Shown here: piece after piece, positions 1 to 12,417 of the stretch | Numbering within the stretch: position 1 is the stretch's first letter | How the letters are laid out: every line of letters starts with the position of its first letter | Program-made: the position numbers and the translations under genes | Notes under the pieces: model-generated | Told to the model about the DNA's origin: nothing | What the model saw: the letters and a program-made list of their open reading frames with translations, nothing else | Database searches by the model: none | From: Tetraselmis striata | Taxonomy: Eukaryota > Chlorophyta > Chlorodendrophyceae > Chlorodendrales > Chlorodendraceae | DNA length: 64,000 nucleotides | Reading direction: 5' to 3' | Assembly (NCBI GenBank): GCA_006384855.1 | Contig: VCJN01000490.1 | Location: 22,913-86,912 of the forward strand

Positions 1-127
1 CGCTGCGTTTGGTCAACCGCCAAGTGAGGCCTTCGCCCCCCCCCCCCCCCCCCCGCCCAAGGATGGCGGAGGCGGAGACAGAGCACTGGCTGTGTCGGCC
101 TCTGAGAGCCGCTGCCTGGTGTGGCAG

Positions 128-1390
128 GTCGGAGCGTGTACGAGGACAGCCTGCCGCGCAGTCCGACGGCTGCCTGGCATCAGCGCTGCATCGAGCTGCT
201 GCAACGCTGCCCCTGGATCCTGGTATGGCGGACTTGCTCTGTCTCCTGCCTGCCATGACATGGAGCACCGGCATGAGTAACTTACCCCGGCCCGCGACAT
301 GACGTACCCTGGCGCGATGTTGCAGAGCCTGGTCGTCCTCATCGCCAAGCATGGCGGGAGCGCCGCGGTCTCCGAGTGCGGCACCATTGTCCGTGCGGCG
401 CTGGCCGACTGCATCGTGCGCACGGCCATCGTCACCCAGGTGCGCGCTCACGAGGCTCAGCCGCCCCGCATGCTGCGCTGCTGCGTGGGAGGGCCGCCCG
501 TGTGGTCCTGATGCCTCGCAGATGGCGCATGCGCCCCTTTCAGAGCGGCGAGTGCATGCTTGGCACGCGCCACTAAACCCCGCCCCACCCCCGTCTGGCC
601 CACCAGGCGCAGCATCCCAGCATGATCCAGGACGCATCTCAGGTGCGCGCCGGGCGGTGAAGCTCCGCTGCGTGCCGCATCACGGGGGACGCCCTGGCAC
701 AGCTACCCGCATGTGGTAGTTCAGAACTTCATGTGCCGGCACGCGGAACTCACGGACGCCGACTTGCTGCCCGGTGCAGATTCTGTTCACGCTGAGGCAC
801 TGCGATTGGGCGCCGCACAGCCTGACCGAGATTGCCGAGATTCTGGAGTGCCTTCCTGTCGATGGGGTTCACGCCATCCTGATGGCGGTGTGGAGGTGCG
901 CTGCCGGGGGGACTGGGTCTACGTCCGCAGCGGCCGGGGGTAGCTGCAGCGGGCAGCCCGTGCCGGTGGCTATCGCGCTGCTGCGTGTTGGACCTGCAGC
1001 ACATGCAGAGTTAGGGATGCAGTGAGCTCATCCGGTGCCCCCCCCCCCCCCACATGTCGCAGGAATGCGTCCTCGGAAGTCCTGGGCGCGCCGGCGGCGA
1101 GCGGATCCGGCGCGTCGCGCGAGGACAGGGCGATCGCGGCGGATGCGGACGGCGCGGGGCCAGGCCTGCGGGAGCAGTGGCGCGGCACTGTCACCGCCAT
1201 CCTGCACAAGGACTGCGCCCGCCTCGGAGGCTTCTACGGGCATGTGCCCGTGCCGTCGGGGCCCCTTTGCCATCAGCCGTCTCACGACTTGCAGTGCACG
1301 TCTGATGCTGTCACCCCTCCCTCCCTCCTTGGGGAGAACGTCGCGGCGGATACAAAGTCTCCAAGTGTGGGAGGGCCATCAGAGGGGTGA
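128..1390 (+). CDS. Partial multi-exon gene, function unknown
   Basis: Four exons are supported by GT-AG borders and matching phases: 128-222, 326-439, 780-895, and 1063 onward to a possible stop at 1388-1390. The joined reading frame is open throughout and mostly helical (for example AAWHQRCIELLQRCPWIL, then SLVVLIAKHGG, then TEIAEILECLPVDGVHAIL). It continues into an Ala/Gly/Asp-rich stretch and a last exon containing LREQWRGTVTAILHKDC. The 5' end lies beyond the window. The intron before the last exon carries a C13 run just ahead of its acceptor. I do not recognise the family; helical-repeat proteins would look similar. The last exon could splice further rather than end at 1390. Confidence 0.45.
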
Positions 1391-1792
1391 CCATTCTGAC
1401 GGTGGAAGAGGTGGACCAACATGCGTTCCGCAGCTGGGAACAAGTGCCGTCCTTTAAAAATTTGAAATGACACATGTGCCTGTCTTAGTACGACTCCGCC
1501 CCAGCATCGATGTTGCATTCACATGCATTGGCCAGGTGTGAGGAGCGTCGGATCAGTCAAGCCCGGGCTGGGACTGAAGCAACTGCGAGCTGAGCGGCCT
1601 TGAAGCATGGCTCATGGTAGGGAAAATCCCATGTTCTTTAAACCATCACCCCGCGCCCCGACCCCCACATCATAATGCAGCATATGTGCCGATCGGCGGC
1701 GACATAGACATTACTCCCAGGATTAACTCGCGACGTCGACGTAGACGTCACCCCCAGCACAGGCGCACATGCGTGGGTGTCAGCATGCCCAA

Positions 1793-1902
1793 TCAGCTGT
1801 ACTCCACAAAGTTGGTGTGCCCGGTGGCCTTGGCGTGCTCCGTTGCCTCTGCCTCGCCCTTCACGCCGATCTGACAGACGTTGCACCGCCTGGAGACAAT
1901 CA

Positions 1903-1965
<63 letters not shown>

Positions 1966-4151
1966 GCGATCCGTCAAGCACAGCAAGGCGCACATTCCAC
2001 AGCGCACGGCTGTGGTAGGTGGTCGGCGGGCCCGCACAGCGTGAAGTTCCCGGTGTCCGTGAACTGCTTTGCTTTATGGCAGCGCTCGACCTGCCAGTGG
2101 CGGAAAGCAGGGTGCTCGTCACCGACATGTCCCAGCAGAAACGCAGCAACAGGTGGCCATGCGCTGCTTGGTCAACATCGCGGGACGGCACGGGCTGTGT
2201 GCATCGACGGCCTGCAACTGGGAGGCGGCGCACCAGGACTCTGGCGCCATCTGTGGCTTCCGCCAGCTGCTGAGGGCTATCGCGGCTAAGGATGGTCACG
2301 TCCACTTCCTCAGGTGCTCGCTCGAAGGCTGGGGCAGAGCAATCCGCAGGCTTAGCGGGCCACCACACACGCGGGCGGGTGCATCACGCAGGCATCCACG
2401 GCGCTGCTGCGGTCGGGGACGGCGGCGCACTGCACCTCCTACGGCGAGAGCGTCATAGTGAAGGCCGTCGTATAGCAACATCACCCGCTCTGCATAGCCA
2501 GCGTCCTCGCCATAGACATCACACCGCATTGTCTGGAGATCAAATGCAGCGATCTCGCGTTTGTAGTGGCTGCGAATGTTATGATTTCGGCGGAGAGGGG
2601 GGAAGGGACGGAGGAAGTGGGGGGGGGGGGGGGGGGGGGGGGCTCAGTCTGTCGGCGTCATCTGTTGCTCTCGCACAGCGGAGTAATCGCTGAGCGGGTT
2701 CCACCAGAAGAGCTGCCAGGAGCCCAACGGCCCGCACCTTGCCAGAATTGAGAGCTCGATCGCGCCGCCCCAGCTGCCGGGCTTCCTTATCCAGTCGCAG
2801 TACGCCTCCGTGTCTTTGCCTAGCACACCTTCCTGCCGCCACAGATCGCCACCCCACCCCCGGCGTCAGCGCTGTTTCCTGCCGGCAAAGGTCCGGGCCG
2901 CTCAGAGGCATGCCGTAGGGCTAAACACGTGCACAGTCGTACGTTGTATGTGAAGGGGTCCCCACGGACTGCTGTTGCAATAACCTCCCTGACAAGGCAG
3001 GGGGGGGGGGGGGGGGCGGCAGTGAGCAGCAGCCATCACCCCCCCTACCCCCCCCCCCCCCCCCCCCAGGTCTTGCTATCGCGACCTCGTGCAAGCTGTT
3101 TGTTCCAGTGGAGGGGCATGCATGCTGTCACCCAGCGGAGACGCCACTGCCATACCTTAGCGCAGCGGACTTGCCACGGGATCGCTCCATCACATAGCCC
3201 ACAGCGTTGAACAGGCAACTGGATGGAGGCGAACAGTGCGCGTCAACTGCTGTGAATGGGTACATAGCATCGAGGGCTGCGGCCCGAAGATCAACGCGCG
3301 CGCGGCTGCGCATGGCTAACCTGTTGTCGCTGTCGATGATGCGCCTCACAATCACGGAGCCGGAGGGTAGCACAACCTCTTGCGGTGCCGACTCTGATGA
3401 CAGGGAGGGCGCAGTGGGTGAATAACCGTGCATCATGGCGACGCATGCCACAACATGCTGCACTCAGGGACGCACCTTGCCCGCCTGAAGGTGCAGCAGC
3501 CGGTTGAGGCGCAGGAGCCACCGAGTGGGGGGCACTAGACTGTGAGGCTGGTGCCTGGCTGGCGTCGCTGGAAGTTGTCTGTGGATGCTGAAACACACAG
3601 GCAGGGGGGGGCGGGGGGGGGGGGGGGGGGGCGTTCCACAGTCACCGCGTGCACCTCACTGGGCAATTGGGCATGAGGCAGGGCCCTCGGCACAAAACGA
3701 TGCTATGTAAAAGTGATACTAGCCTCCGCGCTAGGTTGGGATGCGCACCATGGCAGCTGTCGAGCTGCCTTCCACCATGCGAACAGTGATGCTGTCGCCA
3801 TTTTGGAGGCCAAGAGATGTGATGACAGCACGCGCTGGATCTTCGGGTATCTGTTTAAAAGGACATGCGATAGGCCGGCAGTGGCCAGGCTGATTGGTAC
3901 ACTGCAGGAACCCCTTCCGCCCCCCCTCCAACCGAGTATTCGCAGCATCAGATGTGGCCCTGATTTGCCATCCCCCTCCCGTGGACAGGGTCGGCTTCGA
4001 ATTTTGGGTTGTGTACCTTGAGCACTTTCGGCGGCATCGTACCCAGGAGAAGCTCTTGGCGCTCAACAGGCACGCCTGACTTCTCGGCAATTGCTGCTTG
4101 GAACTGCAGTACGGTTGTGGACTGGTCCAGCCCTTTAGACGCAATGCACAT
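1793..4151 (-). CDS. OTU1: OTU1/YOD1-type ubiquitin thioesterase
   Basis: Eleven exons join without a phase conflict: 4151-4017, 3850-3749, 3587-3476, 3393-3321, 3218-3156, 2988-2943, 2832-2738, 2569-2436, 2328-2234, 2090-2038 and 1889-1793. Together they give 1005 nt, or 334 aa plus stop, close to the usual OTU1 length of 300-350 aa. Exons 1-2 form the N-terminal ubiquitin-like/UBX-like domain ([12 protein letters not shown], then [12 protein letters not shown]). Exon 3 is a Ser/Pro/Ala linker. The OTU cysteine protease core follows: SDNSCLFNAV, made by the exon 4/5 junction with the catalytic Cys; then EAYCDWI and [11 protein letters not shown]; then [20 protein letters not shown] with the catalytic His. 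The last exon is a C-terminal C2H2 finger (CNVCQIG, then HAKATGH). Family members cleave ubiquitin chains and work with Cdc48/p97 in protein quality control. An in-frame TAA lies 9 bases before the chosen ATG. Confidence 0.93.
1901..1964. repeat. (CA)n microsatellite in the last OTU1 intron
   Basis: About 28 CA dinucleotides, reading (TG)n on the OTU1 sense strand. The run lies in the final intron and ends about 10 bases before the CTCCAG acceptor of exon 11. Confidence 0.95.
3001..3067. repeat. Paired G17 and C18-type tracts in one OTU1 intron
   Basis: On the + strand a G run at about 3000-3016 is followed by C runs at about 3041-3067, all inside the intron between OTU1 exons 5 and 6. In the sense RNA the C run lies just before the TTGTCAG acceptor and a G run lies upstream, so the two could pair. 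Confidence 0.85.
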
Positions 4152-4583
4152 TTTTCCTTATATGAGCCTTCCGGGCTGTTTCAACTGGGCATGGTTCTAC
4201 AGACTCCACCGCTATTAGCGGCCGAATATGCGGAGGCGCGTGAAGAGCCGCGATTGTGATTCAGGTTTGCACTGCCGTAGATTCTCACTGCCGTGCCACG
4301 TGCTTCGGAAGTGGGAAAGTATCCCCGCAGTGCAATGATAATATGGCGGGCCACCTAGAAATTACGCACCGGTCAGGGTGGTCAGGCCGTTCGGTCCTCG
4401 ACACCTGATGTTCATTTTGATGCGCGAGCAAGTGGCTTCTCGCTACAGTTTCCGAGGGCTGTCCACATGCACGCGAGCCAGCAGTGACGTCAGTAGCTCT
4501 GTGTCTGAGCACAAGATATCCCCCGACGTTAGCAGCGTCGGATTGGACCTGACTCGAGAGCACCGTTTATCAGGTTCGCGCGC

Positions 4584-4610
4584 GGGGGGGGGGGGGGGGG
4601 GGGGGGGGGG
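4584..4610. repeat. Poly-G tract upstream of OTU1
   Basis: An almost pure run of about 26 G. The surrounding 4.2-5.3 kb interval shows no convincing gene. Confidence 0.9.
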
Positions 4611-5389
4611 AGGGGATGACGGCTTGTCAGATTGCTCCACATACCAGCACTGATGCAACGTGACGCCGCCGTCTGCTGCTCCCTGCCCGACGCTCGACAC
4701 TGCCCCACAGCAGACACAGTCAGTGGTAATCTGGAAACATCAGCAGCAAGTGGGATGTTGCCGCTACTGGTATCGGACAGAAGCGCGCGTGGTGCGACCG
4801 CGGGCGGCGTTCGCCTCGGGCGGATTGCGCGCGAGTCGGTCGCCGTTCATGACGACCCCGATGACGACTCGCTGACCGCGCGATGGCAGCGTAGTCAATG
4901 ACAAGCAGAGTAGAGCGCCCGCGCATTGATTGCGGGGATTATTCCTGATTGTATCGGAAATGTCACGCGCAGTTCTCGTAGTACACTAACGGATACTACT
5001 CGCGTACGGAATAACGTCAGCGCGCATTTATATACAGCATACTTTATGTCATTTATCGCCACATGGTCGCCACATGGTCGCCAGGTCGAAGGATACAGGA
5101 AGAAGCTAGCGAAACGCGTAAAGCAGCGAATACTGCGATATGATTGGCTGCGAATTTTACGCTCTCCGCTAAATCGAGATATAGAGGAGGATAGAAGACG
5201 CTCGTCACGGTAATTGACAGCCGGCCGACAATTACCTGCCACATCGCCGGGCCCCGCGGCCCGGGGCTAAGTGAGTTCTGCTCAAGAGTAGGCTTTTTCC
5301 TTCCCCGGTACTTTCCGTGCATTCTCTTGACGCTCCCCCTGTAACCACGTATGGCCATTCCGACGTTTGCCAAAACGTGAAGTCCGCCC

Positions 5390-5900
5390 CGGGCGTGGGT
5401 GTCCAGATCCTCACGGACCCGTCGGTGCTTGTTTCTCTTCCGAAGGGCAGCGACGGCCGGCCGGCCGATGTTGGGCTTTTTGGGTATGGTGGTATCCGCG
5501 GGACACGGTTGCTGTCGATACCACCAATGCCCCTATCCTCGGCGTGTCAAACTCGGATCCAACGACTGAATTGCGGGCTGTAGAGCGCCACAAAATCCAA
5601 AAGTATGACGTGGGTGTCCGAAGCGAAACGCCGCCGGCATGCTTCGCTTTGTTCCTTTCACCGTTTCCGAGTTCGGCTCGCTGGCCCCTGCACGCTGAGG
5701 CCTTCTTGGTGGAGCTCGCGAAAGCTAGCCACACACACACTGGCAAAAAAACGGCCAGGTCTTGTCTGCGTGGCGCCGCCGTTTCTCCTTGCTCATCAAC
5801 ATGGCACATGCAGACAACGTTCTTGGCGGGGTCGCGCGGCCGCGCGCGCCTCGTCGTGTCGCTCGTCGGCATGTGTTGCTATGACCCGGGTCATTGGCTG
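5390..5900 (+). pseudogene. Decayed non-LTR retrotransposon (LINE) C-terminal fragment
   Basis: Pieces of the C-terminal tail of LINE reverse-transcriptase proteins can be read on the + strand, but only by changing frame. RPADVGLFGYGG in one frame is followed by VAVDTT and ERHKIQKYDVGV in a second, and by RFVPFTVSEFGSLAPAR and a stop in a third. This order (RPxD, then VDvt, then ExxKxxKY, then FvPFxvexFG) is what I know from LINE ORF2 C-termini. The frames are broken and no RT core lies nearby, so this is a relic. A 310-aa open frame across it is chance reading-through. Confidence 0.55.
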
Positions 5901-6835
5901 CAAGCGTCCTCGCCGCGGCTGATGGCCTACCCCGGGGCGGTGGTCCCTTTGGATCCTGGCAGCTTGGCAACTTCGTGGTTCCCTAGGCTCTCCGCCCTTG
6001 GCTCTTGGCTCCCTGCTGGCCTCCTCCTCGACCTTGGTTTCAGGCTTATGTCTCTCTTTTGCCGGCAACCTTTCATAGTTGCTGCCAGTTCTGTTTGTAG
6101 TGCGCATATGTTAAAAGCCCTGATGAAAAATATTCATAAAAGACGCTCGTGCGACTCACTGCCACGTGTCACGCGGGCCGGGCGTTCCGTGCTGCCGCGC
6201 CCCGGTCAACGGCGGCATTGCGAGCCGAATCCACCTCCGATTGGCCACTTCCCACTGCCACCTGACCCAACCTCGCCGCGGCTACCCGTTACCCGCTGAT
6301 ACAAGCTAGTCACTTTGTCCTCTCGTGGCATAGTAGGGGATGGTAATTCCGCATGCGCTCAGGGCACCAACGGCGGTCTGCCCGCGCCTCTGGTTCCGTA
6401 GACGCTGATCCTCGCCGCTTGTCCTCTCCGTTCACCGCCGCCTAGACGCAGCATACGACCCGGCAAAACCGGGGCGCGCGGCGAGGGTACTACGGGTGGG
6501 GTCATACTGCCCGATCATGGCGGGGGTGGCTGTGGATCTTGCGCATTGTGCGACGCAAAGCCGCGCCGCGGGTTCATACATGCGTTACGCATGACGTTTT
6601 TTGGGGGAGGTTTCATTTCGATTTTTCCCCAAAAAGTATCCCTTACGGTTTGTGACGAGTATTCCGGAATACTCGTCACGCCGGGAAGTGAAGCTGCGGT
6701 GACGCCTCGATCGACGTGGCACGTTCTGGTGCGAGTATGTATTTACCGTTACGCGTTACGCAAGCGTCTTCCATCCTTCGACCCTTAGGTTAAATACACG
6801 GGGGCGGTGACAATTCAATATTGGTGACACATCAT

Positions 6836-6886
6836 CACACACACACACACACACACATATATATAATATAATATATATATATATAT

Positions 6887-6942
<56 letters not shown>
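6836..6942. repeat. Compound (CA)n/(TA)n microsatellite
   Basis: A CA run (about 6836-6857) passes into about 80 bases of nearly pure TA with a few CATA interruptions. Confidence 0.95.
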
Positions 6943-6944
<2 letters not shown>

Positions 6945-7590
6945 TCGTCGGATGCATGCGCAAGCACTGTGATAGGCAGCATGGTTCAGTAAGCTAGATA
7001 GGCTCTCAAGGGCGAGACGTGAGATGTTGAGGAAAGTGGAACAATGGTTACAAGCGCTGTGCTGCAGGAGAGACATATTTACACCTCCCCACAAAATTCT
7101 TCCTCCCCCAAAACCACACAACACGCAGGAACTCACTTTTGCGTGGGTATGCGGCATTATTGTTGGATGCCATTCAACCAACCGCAGGTTTTGCTCAATA
7201 GCCACTGAGTGCATCGTCTATAATTGGCATATGTCGGTTATTTTGGCGCGGAGAAGTGTGTGATATATAAGCAAATTCGGAGCATATAAGTAAGTGTTAT
7301 TTGCAAGTACATGCATGTGCGATTTTTCTTCCAAATTCGTCGCCGACATAGTGGTGATGTCATGCGACCAGTCCGTGTTTCTTTTCGAGTAAAAATGGGT
7401 CTCAACACGAGAAGGTACATAAATCTGAGCGCCGGCAGTGTTGGGAAAAAACTGTTGCAATTATTGCAGTTTATTTGGGAGGCGTGTCAAGAGGCATATC
7501 TTCGTGAACCGGTGTTGGATTGAGCGTACAAGAGCGTACAAGAGCGTACAAGATCGCCTTGGGTGAAAGTGCTTTCATTTGAGTTATATA

Positions 7591-8154
7591 GCGAAGCGTC
7601 GATTTTTCGGCGGCGAGCTTTATTGCCGTACGGGTACCCGTATACTGTAGCGGATCGGGCCTATAGGTGCATGACTAAAGCGCTTATCTACTGGCATGTA
7701 ATACTAAGTACTATAATCCACCCACCCGCCCGCCCGCCCACCCACGGTCCTTAATTACACAGCCGTCCGATTACGATCTCACGGCTGGGAGGTAATGGTA
7801 CTGGTACTCGCTACTCGCTGTTGGTAATGGAAAAAAAACTATGGTAGCGACTACTTCAAAGCGCTGGCAATGCGAACGCTCGCTGCTGGTATTGGTACTC
7901 GCTACTCGCTGCTGGTACTGCTGGTCAGCAGGCATTGTTGTGAATTACAAAAAGGGCAGTTCCTCTGAACTGCTGGTACGGATACTTGTACTCGCTACTC
8001 GCTGCTGGCAATGGAAAAGAAAAACTCTGGTACTTCAAAGCGCTGGCAGTGGAAACGCTCTTACTTCAAAGCGTTGGAAATGCAATTGATGGAACTGTAG
8101 GCCAGTGATATAGAATCCGTTCATTTAAAATTTCCTGAAAAATCGACGCATCGC
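7591..8154. mobile_element. MITE-like TIR element, copy A
   Basis: The ends are imperfect inverted repeats: GCGAAGCGTCGATTTTTCG at 7591-7609 and its near complement at 8136-8154 (17 of 19 matching). The roughly 560-bp interior has no coding frame but holds short internal repeats of the type GGTACTCGCTACTCGCTGCTGG. A second copy lies inverted at 49.4-49.9 kb. Sequence similarity between the copies extends somewhat beyond the TIR cores, so the true ends are uncertain. No transposase is present. Confidence 0.6.
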
Positions 8155-8199
8155 TGATTCAACTGTCAAGTTACTTCATATAGGGGACTTATATCGCCC

Positions 8200-9900
8200 G
8201 GATTAGTTTTGCGCTCATTATTGCAATTTGCTAATGTTTAAGGGTCTGCGAGCCCAAAAACTTGTTTTCAAACTTCGAAGGCCAATGTTACATGCCCCGT
8301 AACGGGCACCTAAGTGCAACCAAAAGTGCCTCAGACTTGAGCAGCCCAGTATAGGTCTCACGTTAACAAACAACTCTTTATCAAAGCGTTTCCCCAAATC
8401 AGCACATCTTTTGCTCGCAATGCGTGGGAATTTCTGCGATTTTGCAGTAATCGGTGCTTATTTGGCATATACAATGCCTATCTTTCCTCCCACACCTCCC
8501 GCGCTGCGTCGTGACAGTAATGCATCGGAAGGACTTTGATACGGGCTACATCCACATGGTGAAGCTTGCTTGGGCATACAGCGCGTCGCGTGTTATGCTC
8601 CCAACGGAGTACAATTTTAGGCCCTTATGACTTCGTTTCGAGCACTGGCAAAACTAATATATGTAGGGGTAGTGCTGGCGCATGCACGGCTGCGATGCCA
8701 CGTCATCATCCAAATGGCACGACACTCCCACCATTTCTTCATTTACTATCATATTACGCGTGCGTAAAAGCTTGTGGGCATCCGCAGCCCCATGAAGCTG
8801 AGACGCGTGCAATCGCATTGCGCCATTTTATGTTTGCGGCATTTTTTGAGTGTGAGCGGAAAAAGAGCGCTACTTACAGAAAATGATGCATCAGCGCAAC
8901 GTTTCGGTGGGTGCGCTGCAAGTTCATGGTTGGCTAAGATTTGGTATGAGTAAAAGACTAGCGACTATAATCCTTACGTGGTTTTGGCTAGATATGCTAG
9001 TGCGCAGCGCGATGCTCCGCCAACATCATGCAGATTCGTGTAGGGCTAAACTTTTGTTGACGAGTGTATATGAGGTGGCTAGCAGGTGATGAATATAATG
9101 CAGCAGGTGAATGTGGGAAGCGTCACCCGTCTTGCTAGTATTTATATTGTACCGAGGTAGTTCATCGATTGAATGTTGTGGGTAGCTGACGACGAATAAA
9201 AGGTTGCTAGGTTTTATAAGGTCTGGTCATCCTCTCACAGCAACGCTAACGTACCTATCTCATAGGACTAATACGAGTATATCACGTGAACATCACGGAC
9301 GATTCCGGATGGACAACACTTTGTCGTCGCGGTCTGCCTGTAACAGGCATGCAGCGTTGTGCACAACAAACTGGCGCGCATGTCACAGGTCTTCTGCGTC
9401 ACTAAGAAGTCACAGCGGCACGACATTCACCCCGCATAGATATCAGACGAATCGTCACGCTTGCTGGGGAAGGGCGACACCTGCTACTTACGAATTGCGT
9501 GCACACCCTCCATCCTAACAGGCCACGCACGTCGTGGCTCGTGCCTGCTCAAGCGAACCTGGGACGGCGCGACGGGAGTCTGGGGTTGCTCGACTGTGGG
9601 CCGATGGCACCCAGTGGGACGCCAAGTGTATAGTTGGAGGAAGCGCAAACTTTCATGAATGCATTCTCCGAGAATCCACCGCGTACGGGCTGCAAGCGCC
9701 CGGGAACGCTCCTCTTATTCCCATGACAGGCGGCAAGGCTCTGAGTCGCCCAAACGGCCAAGCTTTTCAGGCACGAACCAGCGCGCTCTACGCATTGTGC
9801 TGGGTGCTTCAACAGTCATGCTCCACGCACTATGCCAATCTTTCCAACCATCTAAGCTCTTGTCGCTGTTTCTCGCACTTCTGAAATAAATTAGGTATCC
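8200..9900. other. Interval with no recognisable gene
   Basis: AT-richer than its neighbours. Only short unrelated open frames are present, and I found no splice-consistent exon chain or repeat. Confidence 0.5.
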
Positions 9901-9917
9901 AAAGTGAGGACCAGCAC

Positions 9918-12122
9918 TTGCCAGTTGGGACATCCTGCTTCTCCACCGGGTGTAGATGGACAACACATGCCAGCGCATCCAGTAGCCCGGTCCCACCCAG
10001 TACGCCACGCCCGACTGAACATACTGGGAGATCACGGCCTCATACAGCATCCCCCCCCAGCGGCAGCACAGGGCAGTGGTCACCGCATGGTCCTGGCACA
10101 CATATGGCATCCTGGCAGGCAGAGGATACCAGCCAGGGTATTATTCAGCACGAGTCCGCTCAAACGCTGTTGGTGCATGGCTCTGCACAAGCGACCCAAC
10201 AACACAATGCAGACCCCGGATCCGAGTTTGGCTTCATTTCAGAGTTGAACTCGAGAATATGCGACATGCAAGGCAAGCTGGAAACACAAGAAGCACAACT
10301 GCGCCGAAAGGCACAAGTACCAGCTTCTAACCAGGTGGGCTGCTGTGAGCATGGGGGCACGTATGCCAGTGCAGCCGCCAAGCCGCACTTCCAGCCTGAC
10401 TCAGGGATGTGCATGATTTCATATCACAGTTGAACATCTCAAAGCAGCATGACGGAATACAGAAGGAACTGGAGCGTGAGAAGGCACGCATACAGAAGCT
10501 GCAGGCGGATCTTGCACGCACGGTATGCCGGCCTTTGCTTCGCTGCCCCTGATAGCTTAGCTGCAGTATCATGACTGGGCGAGGTGCATGAAGCGTGGAG
10601 GTGGCACCTATTTACAGGAAGCAGTGGCGGTGGTGTTTCCTAAGAGATGCGAGGGCGGCGATATGTGTGTGTGTGTGTGTGTGCTTCAAGAGAGGGGGGA
10701 AGGGTATCATTCCACACAAATGGCTATGAAATATGCTGACAATTCAATTCTGAGTTGGCAAAGCTGTGCTTCTCCAGCATGGCTTATCGGAGAAGCAAAA
10801 GGGCCTCCTCCGTGGACTGCAGGGCCGGCTGGAGTCAAAGGACAAAGTAATGTTTGAGCTGATGCGGCAAGCGGATGCCCACAAGAAGGAGAAGAATAGC
10901 CTGAAACGAGAAATCGCCGTGCTACGAAAACGCTGCAGCATGGCGGAGGATGGTTGGGAAAGGGCTGAAAGAAGGCTGGAGGATGCGCACAAGCTGTACC
11001 GGCCGCAGGCCGCTGCACACCTCCACAATCTATACATGATATCGAATAAGGTAAATTGGCACAATGGTTGTCAAGTGTAGCTAGCAACCTCTCAGCTTAA
11101 TACACCTGCACGGCAATGAGACGTGCGAGCTGCGCATGTACATGTACAGTCCCTACTGCGCAAATTAGGAGGCCACAGCCTCAGAGACCTCTCAGGCTGT
11201 GCTGCTGCTCGCACCTCACAATTCATGGCATGTGCTGCAGGAAGTAGACAAACAGCTTGCGCAGCGGTCTGCCAAGAAGCTGGAACTAGCGTTGGAGAGT
11301 GAAAAGCAGTATACCAAGCAGCTGGAGAAGGTGTCCTGCACAGCATCACAGATTTCCTGCGACGCTAGTGCCAGAGCGCATGATATGGAAGATAAGGTGC
11401 GCAATGCCCGGGGTGGTGATGTCGATGGACAAAAAACCCGTGACGCCGGGCAGGTTATGAGCGCGCGCTTCATCGGTGGCTCTCACACTTCTCAGACCCA
11501 CATGCATTTGCGCCCCTCGGCTCCTTTTTAGCTCACATACGCGACTCGGAATGCGCCTGCTAACCTCACTACCCGCCACAGGTACGTGATATGAACACAC
11601 AGGTAGACAGCCTCTCCGAGGCGTTACATGTCGAGTCGGCAAGGGCTTCCAGTACAGCACAGCAGCTGGTGGCTTGCCAAGGGCAACTCAGTGTGGCTCT
11701 GCGCGATCTCAGCACGTACCGACTGAAGCTGGTGAGCGAGTCTGCCGTACGGAGAGATGCCGAGGATAAATGCACAAGCCTGGAGCAGGAAATGGAGAGC
11801 ACCTCCAAGAAGCTTGCATCGGCTCTGCATGACCTGGAGCTCGAGGTACGGAGCAATCCCGCATTTTATTCCCGGCATCTGAAGCCCCATGAAATTTTGT
11901 CTCTGACGCGCATGTGCCCTGCTTGAACAGAGGATACAGCGGACACGGGAAGCTGATGCGCTCCGGAACACAAGGGCCTCCCTCCATGAACTGCGGAAAA
12001 TGCTGCCTGTATCGAATGGTCGTATTGCCGTCACAAGGAAGTACCTCGATTCATATCAGCGCAACATGAGCAACTCGATATTGGCAGAAGACGCGCGCAA
12101 AACCTCAGGCATTTTATTTTGA
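9918..12122 (+). CDS. Coiled-coil protein, function unknown
   Basis: A chain of exons encodes heptad-rich, charged helices: a first exon to about 10334 (ELNSRICDMQGKLETQE); about 10411-10530 (DGIQKELEREKARIQKL); 10778-11049 (GLQGRLESKDKV, then KKEKNSLKREIAVLRKR); 11241-11330 (EVDKQLAQRSAKKLELA); about 11582-11846 (RDMNTQVDSLSEALHVE); and about 11932-12122, ending RKTSGILF and a TGA. From the second exon on, the junctions are in phase. The join between the first and second exons could not be made in phase, so the 5' end is uncertain. No catalytic or membrane motif is visible. A structural, cytoskeletal or centrosomal role is possible but only inferred from coiled-coil content. It converges on SMC4 with about 295 bp between stop codons. 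Confidence 0.65.
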
Positions 12123-12417
12123 AACACCCAGGAGGAATCAAATGACTGAATAACTTCAGGGATTACCGTAGGGGCCGTAATTAACTTTACAGACTTAAAT
12201 GAAACACATGGCTCCTGCTGGTTGACGGATGTATAGCGGAAAGATCATTTAAATGCGCTTGGAGACCGCTGTGCGGGCTGGTTCTGGAGTGAATGCTGGG
12301 ACACAACCGCCTCGTCGCGCATCTTAGCAGGCACCCAATAGGTGCCTGCTGCTAATACTCGTACTGTCTGCCACCGGATTGGCTGTGTGCTTCACACACG
12401 CTAATCCCGCCTTTGGC

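Noticed and set aside
13-435. 140-codon minus-strand open frame at the left edge
   Set aside because: It overlaps plus-strand exons whose splice phases agree, and runs through a C homopolymer.
1638-1961. Cys-Val repeat open frame over the (CA)n tract
   Set aside because: Produced by the dinucleotide repeat inside the last OTU1 intron.
5367-6299. 310-codon open frame as a gene
   Set aside because: Only part of it matches the LINE tail, and the motif continues in other frames. The remainder is compositionally random with no splice support.
6756-7214. Open frame containing (Tyr-Ile)n
   Set aside because: Generated by the TA microsatellite; no other coding evidence.
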